Shown one piece after another: positions 10,320-20,520 of a stretch of 64,000 bases of DNA. Numbering within the stretch: the first letter of the stretch is position 1; every line of letters starts with the position of its first letter. A model generated the notes under the pieces. That model was not told the origin of the DNA. It saw only the letters and a list, made by a program, of their open reading frames with translations, and did not search any database. Position numbers and translations under genes: made by a program. The stretch covers positions 432,501-496,500 of the forward strand of contig CAUYUJ010020560.1 in assembly GCA_963575745.1 (NCBI GenBank). The letters are read 5' to 3'. The stretch is from Prorocentrum cordatum. Lineage: Eukaryota; Sar; Dinophyceae; Prorocentrales; Prorocentraceae.

Positions 10320-10800
10320 GAGGAGGGGATGGGGAAACGGGAAAAGAGGCTCCTGAAGGGGCAAACAATTCTGAAGACGTTCGGGCCTGGCTCCTGGAGG
10401 TCTAGCTGCGGGGGGGGGACGAACGAAGCGCCATTGCGAACGATCGCGCAGGCATGGCCGAGACCAGGTGGAGGAGGCCATGGCCTCTTGGAAGATACCA
10501 AGGTGCAGCTTGACTGGTAGACGAGGAGGCAGAGGAGGTGAAAGGGGAGTAGGGTCCCAGGAGGGGAGGCTGCAGGAGAGGAGCGGATGGGGAGTAGTCC
10601 CAGGAGGGGGACGAGGTGGATGAGGGTTAGGGGCGGAGGGGAGAGAGGGATGAGATGGATGGGGGGGCTGAGATGGATTAGGAGGATGAGGTGGATGAGG
10701 TGAAAGGGGAGCGTGATGAGGGGAAACAGGAGGGGCTTAGAAGGGGGTGGACCTGCTGGGCCGGATGGAGGGAGGGAGAGAGAGGGGGGGGAATGAGGAC
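10320..10800. repeat. GA-rich low-complexity tract
   Basis: Purine-rich with recurring GATGAGGTGGATGAGG and GGGGAG words at irregular spacing. No gene. Confidence 0.6.
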
Positions 10801-12124
10801 GAGGTGCAGAGTCCCTTCCTACAACTCTAGCTTCTCGAGAGCTGTCGAATTACGCCTTCCTTCTCCTCCTGGTCTGTCGGATACACAATGCAACTTCATC
10901 TGGTCTGAATGCGCACTCGCATCGTCGTGTACAATCCCAACCAGGCTCAAGAAAAGAGGAATGCGGAGCTGTGCGAAGGGCGGGGGAGCTACCCTCGGAG
11001 CTTGAGCTGATTCCGCACTTCAAACTCCAGCCGGGCAATCCACCTGCCCATCATAGGAGAGAGGAAACAAGACATGAACGGGATGAGACCATGCCCAAGG
11101 ATGGGCTGATGGGGCACAAGCCAGGGTCTAGGCGCTGATACCTCTGACGACAATGCCAACCGTTCCCACAGCAGACAACGCCGTGCCACAACATGCGCAG
11201 TACCGAAATTCTAATGTGATGTCACGGGGCAACCGTCAGTCAAGACGTCCAGACATGCCGTTGGAATCGGCGCTTGCCCCGCTGCACGGCACCTCATCAT
11301 CTCCACTCCCCTGCTCTCCCCGGCCCCCCTCCGACCGGGACCAGTGCCTTAAGACCTGCTTCCCCTCGTCGCTCCCCGCTCTCCTCCCCCCGGGAACGCC
11401 CAACCGCCGTCGGCCCGCCAAGCAGCAGCCCTCCTCTGCCCCTTGGGGGAGGGCTGCTGGGACGGTGAGCCCGCGACCGCAAACCTTCACGGGTCACGAG
11501 GACGAGGTGGGAAGGAGTAGGGGGCAAACAAACCTACCTCGCTTTTGACCACCCTTGCTTCCAAGAGATACCAAGCGATGCCAAACTACGGCCTGTACTG
11601 GTCAGGCCGCTTGACGAGGAGGCGCGTGGTATGACTTGGACTTGCCTGGAAGCAAGAGCGGGGTAGGTAATTCACGCTCTGAAGGAGGCGGAGGTGGGGA
11701 GGACGGAGGGCAAGAGGGCGGGGAGGAGCGTCGACCTGGAACCGGCGGTACATCGCCCATGGATCGGCGACGGGGCATCGATGGCGAAACCGTACGCTCC
11801 CGGGTGGGGTGTGCGCCCCATACCGGCAATCAGGGGGGGACTGGGGGTCGATGCGTTCCCCCCCCCCCCCCCTGAGCCTGAGCCTATCCACCCCGAACGT
11901 TGCCCCTGAAGCGAGGGCCCTCGGAGCCCGAGAAGTGCCAGAAACCATCCTCCACGATTGTGTCCACCACGCGAGGATGCCAGGGGGGGGTGCAGCAAGG
12001 ATGGCCCACAGAGGAGCTCCGGGGTGGGCCCCTCGGCATGGCCGCGAGAGCCCTCACGTCGGAAGAGGCGGCACGGAGGCCATGAACAGCTGCACGCACT
12101 ATTGGAGTAACCGAGGGCTTCCGC
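10801..12124. other. No gene recognised
   Basis: About 1.3 kb without supported features; open frames lack known motifs. A run of 15 C lies at about 11860. The phrase GGGGGTCGATGC followed by a C-run recurs at about 25017, a short shared repeat. Confidence 0.4.
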
Positions 12125-12440
12125 TGAGGAGGAGGTGGAGGAGGAGGAGGAGGAGGAGGAGGAGGAGGAGAAGGAGGAGGAGAAGGAAGGGGGAGGGGGA
12201 GGGGGAGGAGGAGGAGGAGGAGGAGGAGGAGGAGGAGGAGGAGGAGGAGGGGGGAGGAGGAGGAGGAGGAGGAGGGGGAGAATGGAGGAGAATGGAGGAG
12301 AGGAGGAGGAGGAGGAGGAGGAGGAGGAGGAGGAGGAGAATGGAGGAGGAGGAGGAGGAGGAGGAGGAGGAGGAGGAGGAGCTCCTCCTCCTCCTCCTCC
12401 TCCTCCTCCATTCTCCTCCATTCTCCCCCTCCTCCTCCGC
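12125..12440. repeat. GGA microsatellite flipping to CTC, forming a hairpin
   Basis: About 250 bp of GGA triplets changes at about 12380 directly into CTC triplets (GAGGAGGAGCTCCTCCTCC). The strand becomes self-complementary and could fold into a long triplet hairpin. Long open frames are artefacts. Confidence 0.9.
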
Positions 12441-12574
12441 TGAGGCGAGCAGAACTTAGGCTGCGCCATCGGGAGGGCCAGAGCGCCGCTGCCGATCGTC
12501 TGTGCTTCTCGCGCGGTGGGGGGCCCAGCCGCGGAGGCTCCCCCCGTCCATCTCGGGGGGGCCCCGGGAGGGAG

Positions 12575-13430
12575 GGCCCCAGGGAAATCCCGCCAGCCCT
12601 CTGGGCGTGAACCGATTGGCGGGTTTCCCACTCGGAGAGGGGTTACCCATCCCCATACCAGAGAGGGGTTACCCCTCCCCATACCCTCTTCCCTCTTCGG
12701 AGAGGGGTTACCCCTCGGAGAGGGGTTACCCCTCCCCATAACCGCTTCCATCTTCCCTCTTCCCCTTCGGAGATGGGTTACCCCTCCCCATACCCTCTTT
12801 CCCTGGACCTGGACGGGAGGTTTCGCGAGGGGTTGGAGCGTCCAAGATGGCCTCGGTGAAGAAGCCCACAAACATTGCTGCCGCTATGGCTTGGGCCACA
12901 TTTTGGCCTCCTGTAGGGAGGGGCCTGGTGGGGTGGGGGGCGCTAATTAAGGAGCTCGATCGATCTCCTCCAAGATGGTCCTTAGATGGACCCCGAGGCT
13001 CCCAAGGGTGTTCCAAGAGGACCCCAAGTGCCACCCAGGAGGCACACAGAGGCCCCCAAGAGGCCCCCAAAATGCCCCAAGAAGCTCCAAAAAAAGACCC
13101 CCAAAAGGCCCCCCAGAGGCACCGAAGACGTCTCGAGAGGCCCCGGGGACTGCCAACAGACCCCCGAGACGCCCCAGAGGACTCCAAGCAGATCTCAGGA
13201 AAAATTCGAAGAGACTCCGAGAGACATCCAAGAGGCCTCTGACCGTTCTGCTCGCCCTCCTCCTCCTCCTCCTCCTCCTCCTCCTCCTCCTCCTCCTCCC
13301 CTTCCTCATCCTCCTTCTCCTCTGCCTCATCCGCCTATTCCTCCTGCTTCTTTCTCTCTTCTCCCCCCTCTCCCTACTCCTCTGCCTCCTTGTCCTCCTC
13401 CATCCTCCCCATCGTGGGGCATGACGTCTT
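12575..13430. repeat. Composite repeat R, full copy 1
   Basis: The order of parts is: CGCCAGCCCTCTGGGCGTGA; tandem GAGAGGGGTTACCCCTCCCC units; CCCTGGACCTGGA; a unique-looking stretch; GATCGATCTCCTCCAAGATGG; a CCCAAGAGG-type array; AGGCCTCTG..TCTGCTCGCCC; a CCT microsatellite; and TGGGGCATGACG. The same order recurs at 41690-42370, so the whole block is a repeat. Confidence 0.7.
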
Positions 13431-13860
13431 ACTCAGCCAGCTCGGCTGGGCATCGTTTCTGGGTGGGCTGGAGTTACACGAAGTGTCTAGAATAGGGGAA
13501 GAAACAATTCCATTCACATAAGCTTAGCGCCCCCCAGGGAGGGGGTTCCGCCGGCCAATCCAAGGCACCCGAATATTCACAATTATGCTGCTCTGTATTA
13601 TTCGAAGAAAGAGCGCGCTTCTTTCTAGATTCTGGCAAATTCACTTGCATGGTATCACCCCACCCCACCCCACCCTTCCCCCCCTCCGCGCCCCCATCCG
13701 CCGCCGTTTCCAGCACAGCTCGGCCGAAAAAGTCGCGCAAGGGTGCCTCGACTTGCGTGAAGCCCCGATTTCCTGTGCGCAAGCAAACTTGCCAGAGCCC
13801 GGGCAACAACTGCCTCAAAAGCCCCCAGGGCCCGGCCCACGCAGGGGGTTAATGGGCCCC
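13431..13860. other. No gene recognised
   Basis: No supported gene. CGACTTGCGTGAAG at about 13748 recurs at about 49808, a short dispersed match. Confidence 0.4.
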
Positions 13861-13864
13861 GGAA

Positions 13865-14045
13865 ACGACAAGGCCGTTTTTTTACCGGTTTCGTTTTGCC
13901 GTTTTTTGACCATTTCCGACGCCGTTTTTGTTACCGGTTCCGTCGCCGTTTTTTGATTTGTTCTGGCTCCAGTTCCAATCCTGGAGCCGTTTTTTTGATG
14001 TTTCCGGTCGCCGTTTTTTTGCCGTTTCCATTTTCAAGGGACATT
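13865..14045 (+). repeat. GCCGTTTTTT-type degenerate repeat, T-rich strand
   Basis: Words of the type GCCGTTTTTTT, TTACCGGTTTCG and GCCGTTTCC recur at irregular 15-30 bp spacing. T-runs lie only on the plus strand, giving marked strand asymmetry in a GC-rich context. Confidence 0.6.
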
Positions 14046-14094
14046 GTCTTGAAACGGTGAAAACACGGCCCTGCCGTTCCTGGGGCCGACAAAG

Positions 14095-14240
14095 AGCTGG
14101 CCTGGCGCTGGCCTCGCACGTGCAGACACAGCGACCTGGCGGAGCGCCCTGCGTGGGCCACCAGCGTGGCACACCACGCTGCGAAGAGGGCATCTACGCG
14201 CGGCCTTACGCGGGAATCATTCGGCGGGTTCGTGCCGTGA
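14095..14240. repeat. Dispersed repeat AE, copy 1
   Basis: It matches 58498-58618 through GCGACCT.GCG, CC(A/G)CCAGCG(T/C)GGCAC, GAGGGC, TACGCG and GACGACCCC. Function unknown. Confidence 0.5.
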
Positions 14241-15640
14241 CGACCCCGGCGTTGGTTTCTCACAGCGCGTGGATCGTGCAACCTTGAACAATCGGCTGCT
14301 TATCGATTGCCAGGTCGTTCCATATTGGGCCGATTCTGGGCCACTGGCGGCGTTCAACCTTGAACGCCGGCGGCGGGGTCGCGGCGAGTCGACACGACGC
14401 GAACCTACCGAACGCGAAATTGTCGGCGCACGTTCCAGTTCTCTCCAGTCGGTCACGGTGCCGCCAATGTACCCCGAGATAGCCATGATACGGTCCCAAC
14501 GAAGTCCGGCAACACGTTACACAATGACGGTGATGATGGCGGTGGTTGTTGCGGCCAATTGCCTAGACACCGACACCGGCAGCCACATCCGCAGATACTT
14601 AGACGTATCATTTGCAGACGGGCGACCGCCTAATGCACGGATATAGGATCAATGATCGAATGCAGGCAGATGCCAGAACCAATGGCGAAAACAAACAACG
14701 ACAACATGTCAACCAAGAAATGTTCCTGCATTTCGACAAGCAGAGTCCGACCACACGATGCCATAATGTTACGATGCCTGGTGAACACGTTCTGAAAATG
14801 GATCCGACTCAACTACGCAGGCGAGGCGCCACACGGTAACCAGAATGGCACGAATGCGCAGCGACAACACTAGCAAAATAGGCATTCACCAGACCACCTC
14901 CCTTTGCTGCGACACGCTACCAATGTCAGACAAGCAACGGGTATCGGCCAATCGCGTGACCCTTCTCAGAGTAGCGAATAACGTTACCATAGCACCCCGC
15001 TGGACCGTACCAGGGACTCCTGGTTCGCCCCGCACCTCTCGGACAGCCTGCGAATGTCCACCTCCTTGACGGCGTACTCCTCGGGGCACCCGACTTCTTG
15101 GGAGCTCGGCGAAGGGTGAAGGCCGCACCCTCGTGACCGACCGCGGGGAGCGGACGAGCCAAGGAACAGCAGTGCACATCGTGGCCCTCACGTGGGACGA
15201 AAAACATGAGAACGGCGCCCCTGGACTCCGTTGATGTCCCGCTCTGACGCGGCACGGCGCATCTCTGCCTGGCTCTGAGGGCCGAGAAGCTGTGCACCGC
15301 ACTTCCTGGGTCGAGGCTCGACGACGCCTCGGGAGACGCCAGCGCGGTACGGCGCACGCAGGTCACCCGCGGGGGAGCAAGTACACACTTACCGCCAGGC
15401 CCACAGAGAGCTGGTCGGGGCGTGTCGGGGCATGATGGTGGATACTTCCTCTCCCGATCCCACTCCACGTAGAGGAACAAACACTTGTATGACCTTGATC
15501 ATTCGAACAACCACGTGATCCTCGAAAACATCATGCGTATGCCGACCTTCCTCTGCAACAAAATGCCTGCGCAACATCCCGGGGGCCCAAGAAGGCCGAA
15601 CGCATCTTAAGACGAAGCTAGGACCAAGACAACATCGGAT
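14241..15640. other. No gene recognised
   Basis: About 1.4 kb of non-repetitive sequence with several short open frames on both strands. None shows a recognisable domain, signal peptide or repeat. If hidden exons exist they cannot be told from chance by eye. Confidence 0.4.
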
Positions 15641-15780
15641 CTGGATAAATCGGGGACCTCTGAGAGCGGGCGGCTCTGGACGATGCATCGGGCGCCGCGC
15701 GGTCGTTCCAAAGCCCTCAGGCACGCTTGATCCAGCTCGTGAAGAAACAAACAGATACCAAATACCGCTCATCCACGGAC
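15640..15780. repeat. Family K dispersed repeat copy
   Basis: It contains GGATAAATCGGGGACCTCTG, GCGGCTCTGGA and CATCGGGCGCCGCGC, matching 20690-20890 and 41370-41462. Confidence 0.5.
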
Positions 15781-15869
15781 CTACTCACGAGGCAGCAGAC
15801 GTCGAGGAGCAGAAGGAGGAGGAGGAGGAAGAGGCGGAGGAGAAGGGGACGGGGGGGAGAAAGGGGATG

Positions 15870-16303
15870 AACAGGAGGAACATTTCGTGGAAACCACAGA
15901 AAAAGGTTCTCAGAACACTGTTTGGCAGGGCTACAGGCGAGCCACGACGCCTCGCACTCCGAGCCACAGCGCCCCTCTGGGAGACGCGCCCGGCCTCGAG
16001 ATCCTCCCCCTCAGGCCGTCACGTCCCTGCGGGGCGCGCCCGGCAGCTCCGCTTGAAATCCACCCCCCTCTGGGCACCTCCCAGGGTCTGGACGCCCGAC
16101 AAGTGGACACGGAAGACATGGGCACGATGCCCAGCCACAGCTGCTGTCCAAGGAGGGGAGAGGGAGGAGGGAGGAGGGAGGGCGGTCCTTCTGTCTCAGA
16201 GGGACACATGTCCGCGGGGGCGCGGACAGCGAGTCCTGTTCATTACGAGCAGGAACTGCTGTGGCACCACGCCCACGCTTTCCGTACCCACTTTGTTCGT
16301 ACC
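15870..16303. mobile_element. Composite repeat containing family D inverted-repeat element, copy 1
   Basis: Bases 15870-16000 (GGAACATTTCGTGGAAACCAC..GGGC.ACAGGCGAGCCA) match 25795-25890. The right part, 16090-16303, is family D: a 214-bp element with inverted ends (GGACGCCCG..GGACACGGAAG against its complement at GCTTTCCGTACCCAC..TTCGTACC) and a conserved interior (GCGGACAGCGAGTCCTGTTC). Here the interior is enlarged by a GGGAGGA purine run at 16150-16185. Other family D copies are at 26.1, 32.4 and 51.1 kb. Confidence 0.65.
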
Positions 16304-16575
16304 GATGGGCTTGAGCGGGGACCGGCCGTCCCAGCATTCCTGTGGTCCTACCAGGAAAAATTAGAACGCGTGTCCGATGCATTCAACAAGCCAGTCTCGA
16401 CCAGACATGTTCTCGTAACGTGTCGTACAAACCACCAAATGAGATTCCTGGAAAATTCCTTGGTGGGCCTATAGGCACGCCGGGACGCTTCGCCACTGCT
16501 TGATCGGAGGGTCCATCCCAGCCCGATCTCCGAGGCGCGGGTCCGGCCCACGCTGCGAGGAGCCTCTACTTCGGA
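16304..16575. other. No gene; short shared phrase
   Basis: GGGACCGGCCGTCCCAGCATTCCT at 16317 recurs with small changes at about 25653 and 50499. No gene recognised. Confidence 0.4.
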
Positions 16576-16853
16576 TCAGGTCGGGCATGTCCGCCTACAG
16601 GGGGGCTCTGGGGGCTCTGGACAACCAAGACAAATTCAGTCCAACAACTAACAAAAAAGCCAACAAATGCTAAAAGCCTCGCCCTTCGACTATTTGTTCT
16701 TAGTATGTTTTAACAGTCCTCCTGTAGGGGGGCGACGAATCACACGGTCAACAAAGAATGCAAAAGTAGTCAACATATAGTTTAAAACATATCGTCCTTC
16801 GACTATGTTCGATGATTCCCCCTGTAGAAGGGACGTGCCCAACTTAGCTTCCC
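16576..16853. mobile_element. hAT-like MITE, copy 3, rearranged
   Basis: The left end TCAGGTCGGGCATGTCC and CGCCTACAGG match the family. Two right-end-like segments follow, CCTCCTGTAGGGGGG at about 16716 and CCCCCTGTAGAAGGGACGTGCCCAACTTAG ending near 16853, as if two copies had merged. No target duplication could be identified. Confidence 0.55.
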
Positions 16854-16977
16854 TTGGCAGGAGCGGGCGCCCGGGCTCCGGCGAGGGCAGCCGCTGCCTC
16901 CGCCGGCCCTCCCTCCCCCGAGCGGGCGCTCTCGCGGCGGCGGGCCGACGCCGCGCACCTCGCAGGGCGAGGCCAGC

Positions 16978-17160
16978 GGCGAGGCCTCGCAGGGCTCGAC
17001 CCCCAAAAACAGGTGGGCGTTTGCTTCTTCGGCGTTCCGGCGTTGGGCGGGACGGGGGGGGGGAGGGGGAGGGGGAGGGAGGCGAGGATTCGCAGGGCCC
17101 GACCCAAACGGGTGGGCGTTTGCTTACTCGGCGTTTCGGCGTTGGGCGGAAGGGGGGAAA
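16978..17160. repeat. Dispersed unit: CTCGCAGGGCTCGACCC..GTTGGGCGG, two copies
   Basis: Copies at 16978-17060 and 17083-17160 share CGCAGGGC(T/C)CGACCC, GGTGGGCGTTTGCTT, TCGGCGTT(T/C)(C/)CGGCGTTGGGCGG and a G-run tail. Two more copies at 19811-19885 and 19918-20003 flank the RCC1 retrogene. The reading frames conserved between copies follow from DNA identity. Confidence 0.7.
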
Positions 17161-17345
17161 ATCGCGTGGTGGCAATTGACGCCATAATGTAAAGGTAAAG
17201 AGGTGTAAAGGTGTGGAGGTACGTTGGACCCCTCCCTGCAGCCGTCTTCGTTGGCCGAGGGGCTGCAGGGAGGTCCTCGGCCCCCCCCGGTGGCAATTGG
17301 CGCCATCATGACAAGGTGTGGGTGGGGAACCCACGCAGCCCCTAT
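17160..17345. repeat. Direct repeat plus strong hairpin
   Basis: GTGGCAATTGACGCCATAATG (17170) and GTGGCAATTGGCGCCATCATG (17290) are direct repeats. Between them CCTCCCTGCAGCC and GGCTGCAGGGAGG form a stem of about 13 bp with a roughly 20-nt loop (17229-17275). Function unknown. Confidence 0.5.
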
Positions 17346-18260
17346 GATGGAAGCTGCGCGGGGTGTGAGGCCTATGATGGTCCTCACGGGTAAGGCCTAG
17401 AAACGGTCCTCACCCGGGGGGGGGGCGAGAGGGAGGGGGGCGCGCGCGCACGTCGAGGTGGTTCCTGATGACAGTCCTGGGGGGGCTACCTGAAACGGGG
17501 GAGCACCAAGATGGCATACACAGGGGTGGTGCCCGAAGGGTGTCCGAAGGGTCGTACTCCCTCCGCCCCTCGCAGTTTGCCTGTACGCGGCACCGCCGGT
17601 GGAGCATTAAAGGGGGGAGGTCAATCCAGGGTGCCCACCGTATCATGGATCGGGCATCTTACACTAAAAACACCGAAGACGAAAACCGACCCCGTTCGAC
17701 TGAAAGGGGCCGGTTTCACTGGCGGCCTGAAACGCGACGAGAGCACCAGAGGAAAACCCGTTCAGCGAACATTCGCGCACCGACTCCGGGACATGGGTCA
17801 CTCTGTGCTGTGGTGGTGCCGTCGATCTGGCCGGGTCACGGTCTAGCGCCGAAAACCTGACGCGGCCAACACGGGCAACCAGCAGGCAGCAACAGGCGCG
17901 GCGCGCCGACGTTACGCGGCCAACACGGACGACCTGCGGGCAGCTTGCGGAGGCCCGCGCACGATGGGCCGGACACTGCTGTGACGCTTCCGCCCCCTCG
18001 CCCAGAAAGGGCGGGGGGAGGAGGCGGACCATTTTTCCCAAACGATGTGCCTCGCCCCAGCCTGCGGTTCATAGAGGGAGGAGGGAGGGAGGAGGGAGGG
18101 AGGAGGAGCAGCCCCCCCCGCCAGCCCCAACGGGCAACCGCGGGCGCCACGGCAGCGGAACTGGAGTCCCGCGTGCAGCCCCAGGGCCTGTGGAGGCCTC
18201 GCGCGCGGACCTCTCGGGGGGCCCCCCAGCGGGGTCTCCAGCCATGTAGTCCTGGACCTC
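17346..18260. other. No gene recognised
   Basis: No supported feature. Imperfect repetition of CGCGGCCAACACGG.CAACC occurs at 17860-17940 (two units of about 55 bp). Confidence 0.4.
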
Positions 18261-18264
18261 CAAG

Positions 18265-18385
18265 GGAGGAGGAGGAGGAGGAGGAGGAGGAGGAGGAGGA
18301 GGAGGAGGAAGAGGAGGAGGAGGAGGAGGAGGAGGGGGAGGAGGGGGAGGAGGGGGAGGGGGAGGGGGAGGGGGAGGAAGGAGGA
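18265..18385 (+). repeat. GGA microsatellite
   Basis: About 120 bp of GGA/GAG, passing into GGGGGA units. It lies about 200 bp downstream of the 3' end of the RCC1-like gene. Confidence 0.9.
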
Positions 18386-18583
18386 GTTCGAGGGGTTCGG
18401 AAAAGACGGCCGTGAGGATGAGGGGCAGGCGGGGCAACAACCACGCGCGCAAGAAAGGAGATCTCGCGGGGCTCCTCGCCCCGCCTGGGCCACCCAACCT
18501 CGCGCCCCGCGCCGCGCGACTTGCGACGCGCGGCCATCTTCGCAACCTCGCGCCGCCCCGGAATCGGATGTCTCTCTGTATCG

Positions 18584-19714
18584 CTACGTGGCACGGGGAA
18601 GCTCAAAGGCCTCGGCGACAATTTCCTCGGCCGCCGCGCTGCTCAGCAGCCGGCCGCCCGGCAGGACGGCGTCCACCCGCCAGGCTCCGGGCCCCAGTCT
18701 GCCCGCGCGGTGGTCGGCCAGCAGCTGCTCGTAGATGTCCGCGAGGCGAGCGCCGGGCCCGGCCCAGGACCTGGAGCGCTCCGCCCCGCCAAAGGTCATG
18801 AAGCGCATCGTGTCGCCGTCCAGCGAAGCCTGGAGGAGCATCGCCGGCAACAGGTGGGCCATGTAGGTGAGGCCCACAGGCAGCACCGGGAGCTCGCACT
18901 GGCCCTCATCATTCCAGCCGCAGGCCACGGCGGAGCCATCGCTCTTGAGCAAGACCGTGTGCCTCTCTCCAGCGGCGACCTGCGTGTAGGTGAGGCCCGC
19001 GGGCAGCGCCGGGAGGGCGCACTGGCCCTCAGCATTCCAGCCGCAGGCCACGGCGGACCCATCGCTCCGGAGCAGGACCGTGTGCCTCCCTCCAGCAGCG
19101 ACCTGCGTGTAGGTGAGGCCCGCGGGCAGCGACGGGAGGGCGCGCTGGCCCTGAGCATTCCAGCCGCAGGCCACGGCGGTGCCATCGCTCCGGAGCAGGA
19201 CCGTGTGCCCCCCTCCAGCGGCGACCTGCGTGTAGGTGAGGCCCGCGGGCAGCACCGGGAGGAAGCACTGGTTGATGACAGTCTCGCCGCAGGCCACGGC
19301 GGTGCCATCGCTCCGGAGCAGGACCGTGTGCTCCCCTCCAGCGGCGACCTGCGTGTAGGTGAGGCCCGCGGGCAGCACCGGGAGGCCCCAGCCGATGACA
19401 TTCTCGCCGCAGGCCACGGCGGTGCCATCGCTCCGGAGCAGGACCGTGTGCTCCCCTCCAGCGGCGACCTGCGTGTAGGTGAGGCCCGCGGGCAGCACCG
19501 GGAGGCCCCAGCCGATGACATTCTCGCCGCAGGCCACGGCGGTGCCATCGCTCCGGAGCAGGACCGTGTGCTCCCCTCCAGCGGCGACCTGCGTGTAGGT
19601 GAGGCCCGCGGGCAGCACCGGGAGGAAGCACTGGTTGATGACATTCTCGCCGCAGGCCACGGCGGTGCCATCGCTCCAGAGCAGGACCGTGTGCCTCCCT
19701 CCCGCCGAAAGCAT
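18584..19714 (-). CDS. RCC1-like tandem-repeat protein (retrogene)
   Basis: A 376-residue protein from ATG 19714 to TAG. Residues about 4-287 are seven tandem units of 40-41 residues with the pattern GGxHTVLLRSDGTAVACG..N....LP.LPAGLTYTQVAA, the beta-propeller blade style of RCC1/alpha-tubulin-suppressor families. The last 89 or so residues (from LLQASLDGD through VDAVLPGGRLLSS) form a separate unrecognised tail. RCC1-type propellers are usually interaction surfaces or exchange factors; no specific role can be read here and no catalytic motif is seen. The tandem units are nearly identical as DNA, and 19381-19500 is repeated exactly at 19501-19620. There are no introns. The frame stays open upstream of the ATG through a relict spliced leader, but the ATG lies at the start of the first repeat and is the best start. 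The antisense 586-codon frame is a shadow. Confidence 0.85.
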   Translation of the reverse strand: MLSAGGRHTVLLWSDGTAVACGENVINQCFLPVLPAGLTYTQVAAGGEHTVLLRSDGTAVACGENVIGWGLPVLPAGLTYTQVAAGGEHTVLLRSDGTAVACGENVIGWGLPVLPAGLTYTQVAAGGEHTVLLRSDGTAVACGETVINQCFLPVLPAGLTYTQVAAGGGHTVLLRSDGTAVACGWNAQGQRALPSLPAGLTYTQVAAGGRHTVLLRSDGSAVACGWNAEGQCALPALPAGLTYTQVAAGERHTVLLKSDGSAVACGWNDEGQCELPVLPVGLTYMAHLLPAMLLQASLDGDTMRFMTFGGAERSRSWAGPGARLADIYEQLLADHRAGRLGPGAWRVDAVLPGGRLLSSAAAEEIVAEAFELPRAT

Positions 19715-19789
19715 CCGCGAGGGCCAACCAGCAGCTGGGGGCGGTCTCCGGACAGCGAGGCGCGAGAGCTCGAGCCAGGAGCGGTCGCG

Positions 19790-19811
19790 CTTGAGCCAAA
19801 ATGGCGACGGA
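19790..19811 (-). other. Relict dinoflagellate spliced-leader sequence
   Basis: Read on the minus strand, these 22 nt end CCATTTTGGCTCAAG. The whole 22-mer matches the known dinoflagellate spliced leader at 21 of 22 positions; the only change is A to C at position 6. It lies 75 nt upstream of the RCC1-like ATG, in the same orientation. The leader is added to mRNA by trans-splicing, so a genomic copy in front of a gene indicates that a mature mRNA was reverse-transcribed and reinserted. Its 5' end abuts a dispersed repeat that occurs elsewhere without it, which marks the insertion boundary. Confidence 0.85.
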
Positions 19812-20040
19812 CTCGCAGGGCTCGACCCAACAAACAGGCGGGCGCTTTCTTATTCAGCGTTTCGGCGTTGGGCGGGAGGGGGGGAGGGGGAGGGGGTTCT
19901 GGCTCTGGACCTCTGCTTAATGCGAGGACTCGCAGGGCTCGACCCAAAAAAACAGGTGGGCGTTTGCTTACTCGGCGTTTCGGCGTTGGGCGGGAGGGGG
20001 GAGAGGGGGAGGGGGGGGCCTGGCTCTGGACCTCTGCTGC
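19811..20040. repeat. Two tandem units of about 110 bp flanking the retrogene
   Basis: Units at 19811-19915 and 19918-20035 each run ACTCGCAGGGCTCGACCCA, AACAGG, GGCGTTTCGGCGTTGGGCGG, a G-run and CTGGCTCTGGACCTCTGCT. Two more partial copies are at 16978-17160. Confidence 0.7.
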
Positions 20041-20121
20041 TAGCGCGACTGTTTGCGACGGTGCGTGCCACTGGGGGGGGAGGCTCTTCGTGCTCGAGGA
20101 CGAAGCCAGGCGAGGATTCCA

Positions 20122-20520
20122 TGAGGAAAATCCTGGAGGCCTCGCGCGGCGCGTAATAGTAGTACGATCTAGTCCACCTGTCAGTTCCATGAACTATGGG
20201 TCGACGCTCGCGCGGCGACGCTCTGGAGTTAGTCCGACATGTAAATCCGACGTAGTCCAGTCCGACGTGAACCCGAAGTAAATCCGACGTGGATCCTATG
20301 TAAATCGGGTCTCAAGTCCCCGAGGCCTCGCGCGGCAACTTGAGACCCGATTTACGTCGGATTCACGTCGAACTTGCGTCGGACTACGTCGGATTTACGT
20401 CGGACCAACTCTGGAGCATCGCCGCGCGAACCTCGACCCATAGCTTGCGGAACTGAGAGGTGGACTAGATCACGCTACTATTACGCGCCGCGCGAGGCCT
20501 CCAGGATTTTCCTCCTAAAA
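20122..20520. mobile_element. Head-to-head dimer of element B (about 400-bp palindrome)
   Basis: The left arm, 20122-20317, is the imperfect reverse complement of the right arm, 20338-20520, around a 20-nt spacer. Outer ends read TGAGGAAAATCCTGGAGGCC and its complement; inner ends read AAATCGGGTCTCAAGT and ACTTGAGACCCGATTT. The arms carry repeated GTCCGACGTAAATCCGACG words. A single copy of the same element lies at 41091-41314, which identifies this structure as two copies joined head to head. Flanks GATTCCA (20115-20121) and GATTCAA (20521-20527) are a possible target duplication. Confidence 0.8.

Noticed and set aside
9283-10481. Open frames of 321-361 codons (poly-P/L) on the minus strand
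   Set aside because: They run over a GGA/CTC microsatellite that cannot contain stop codons; no non-repetitive protein sequence supports them.
18796-20190. 464-codon minus-strand frame overlapping the RCC1-like gene
   Set aside because: A different frame of the same strand; repeats appear in it only because the DNA is repetitive.
18521-20281. 586-codon plus-strand frame with a repeated VGEARGQHRE peptide
   Set aside because: It is the antisense of the RCC1-like repeats; the minus frame matches a known repeat family and follows the leader relict.
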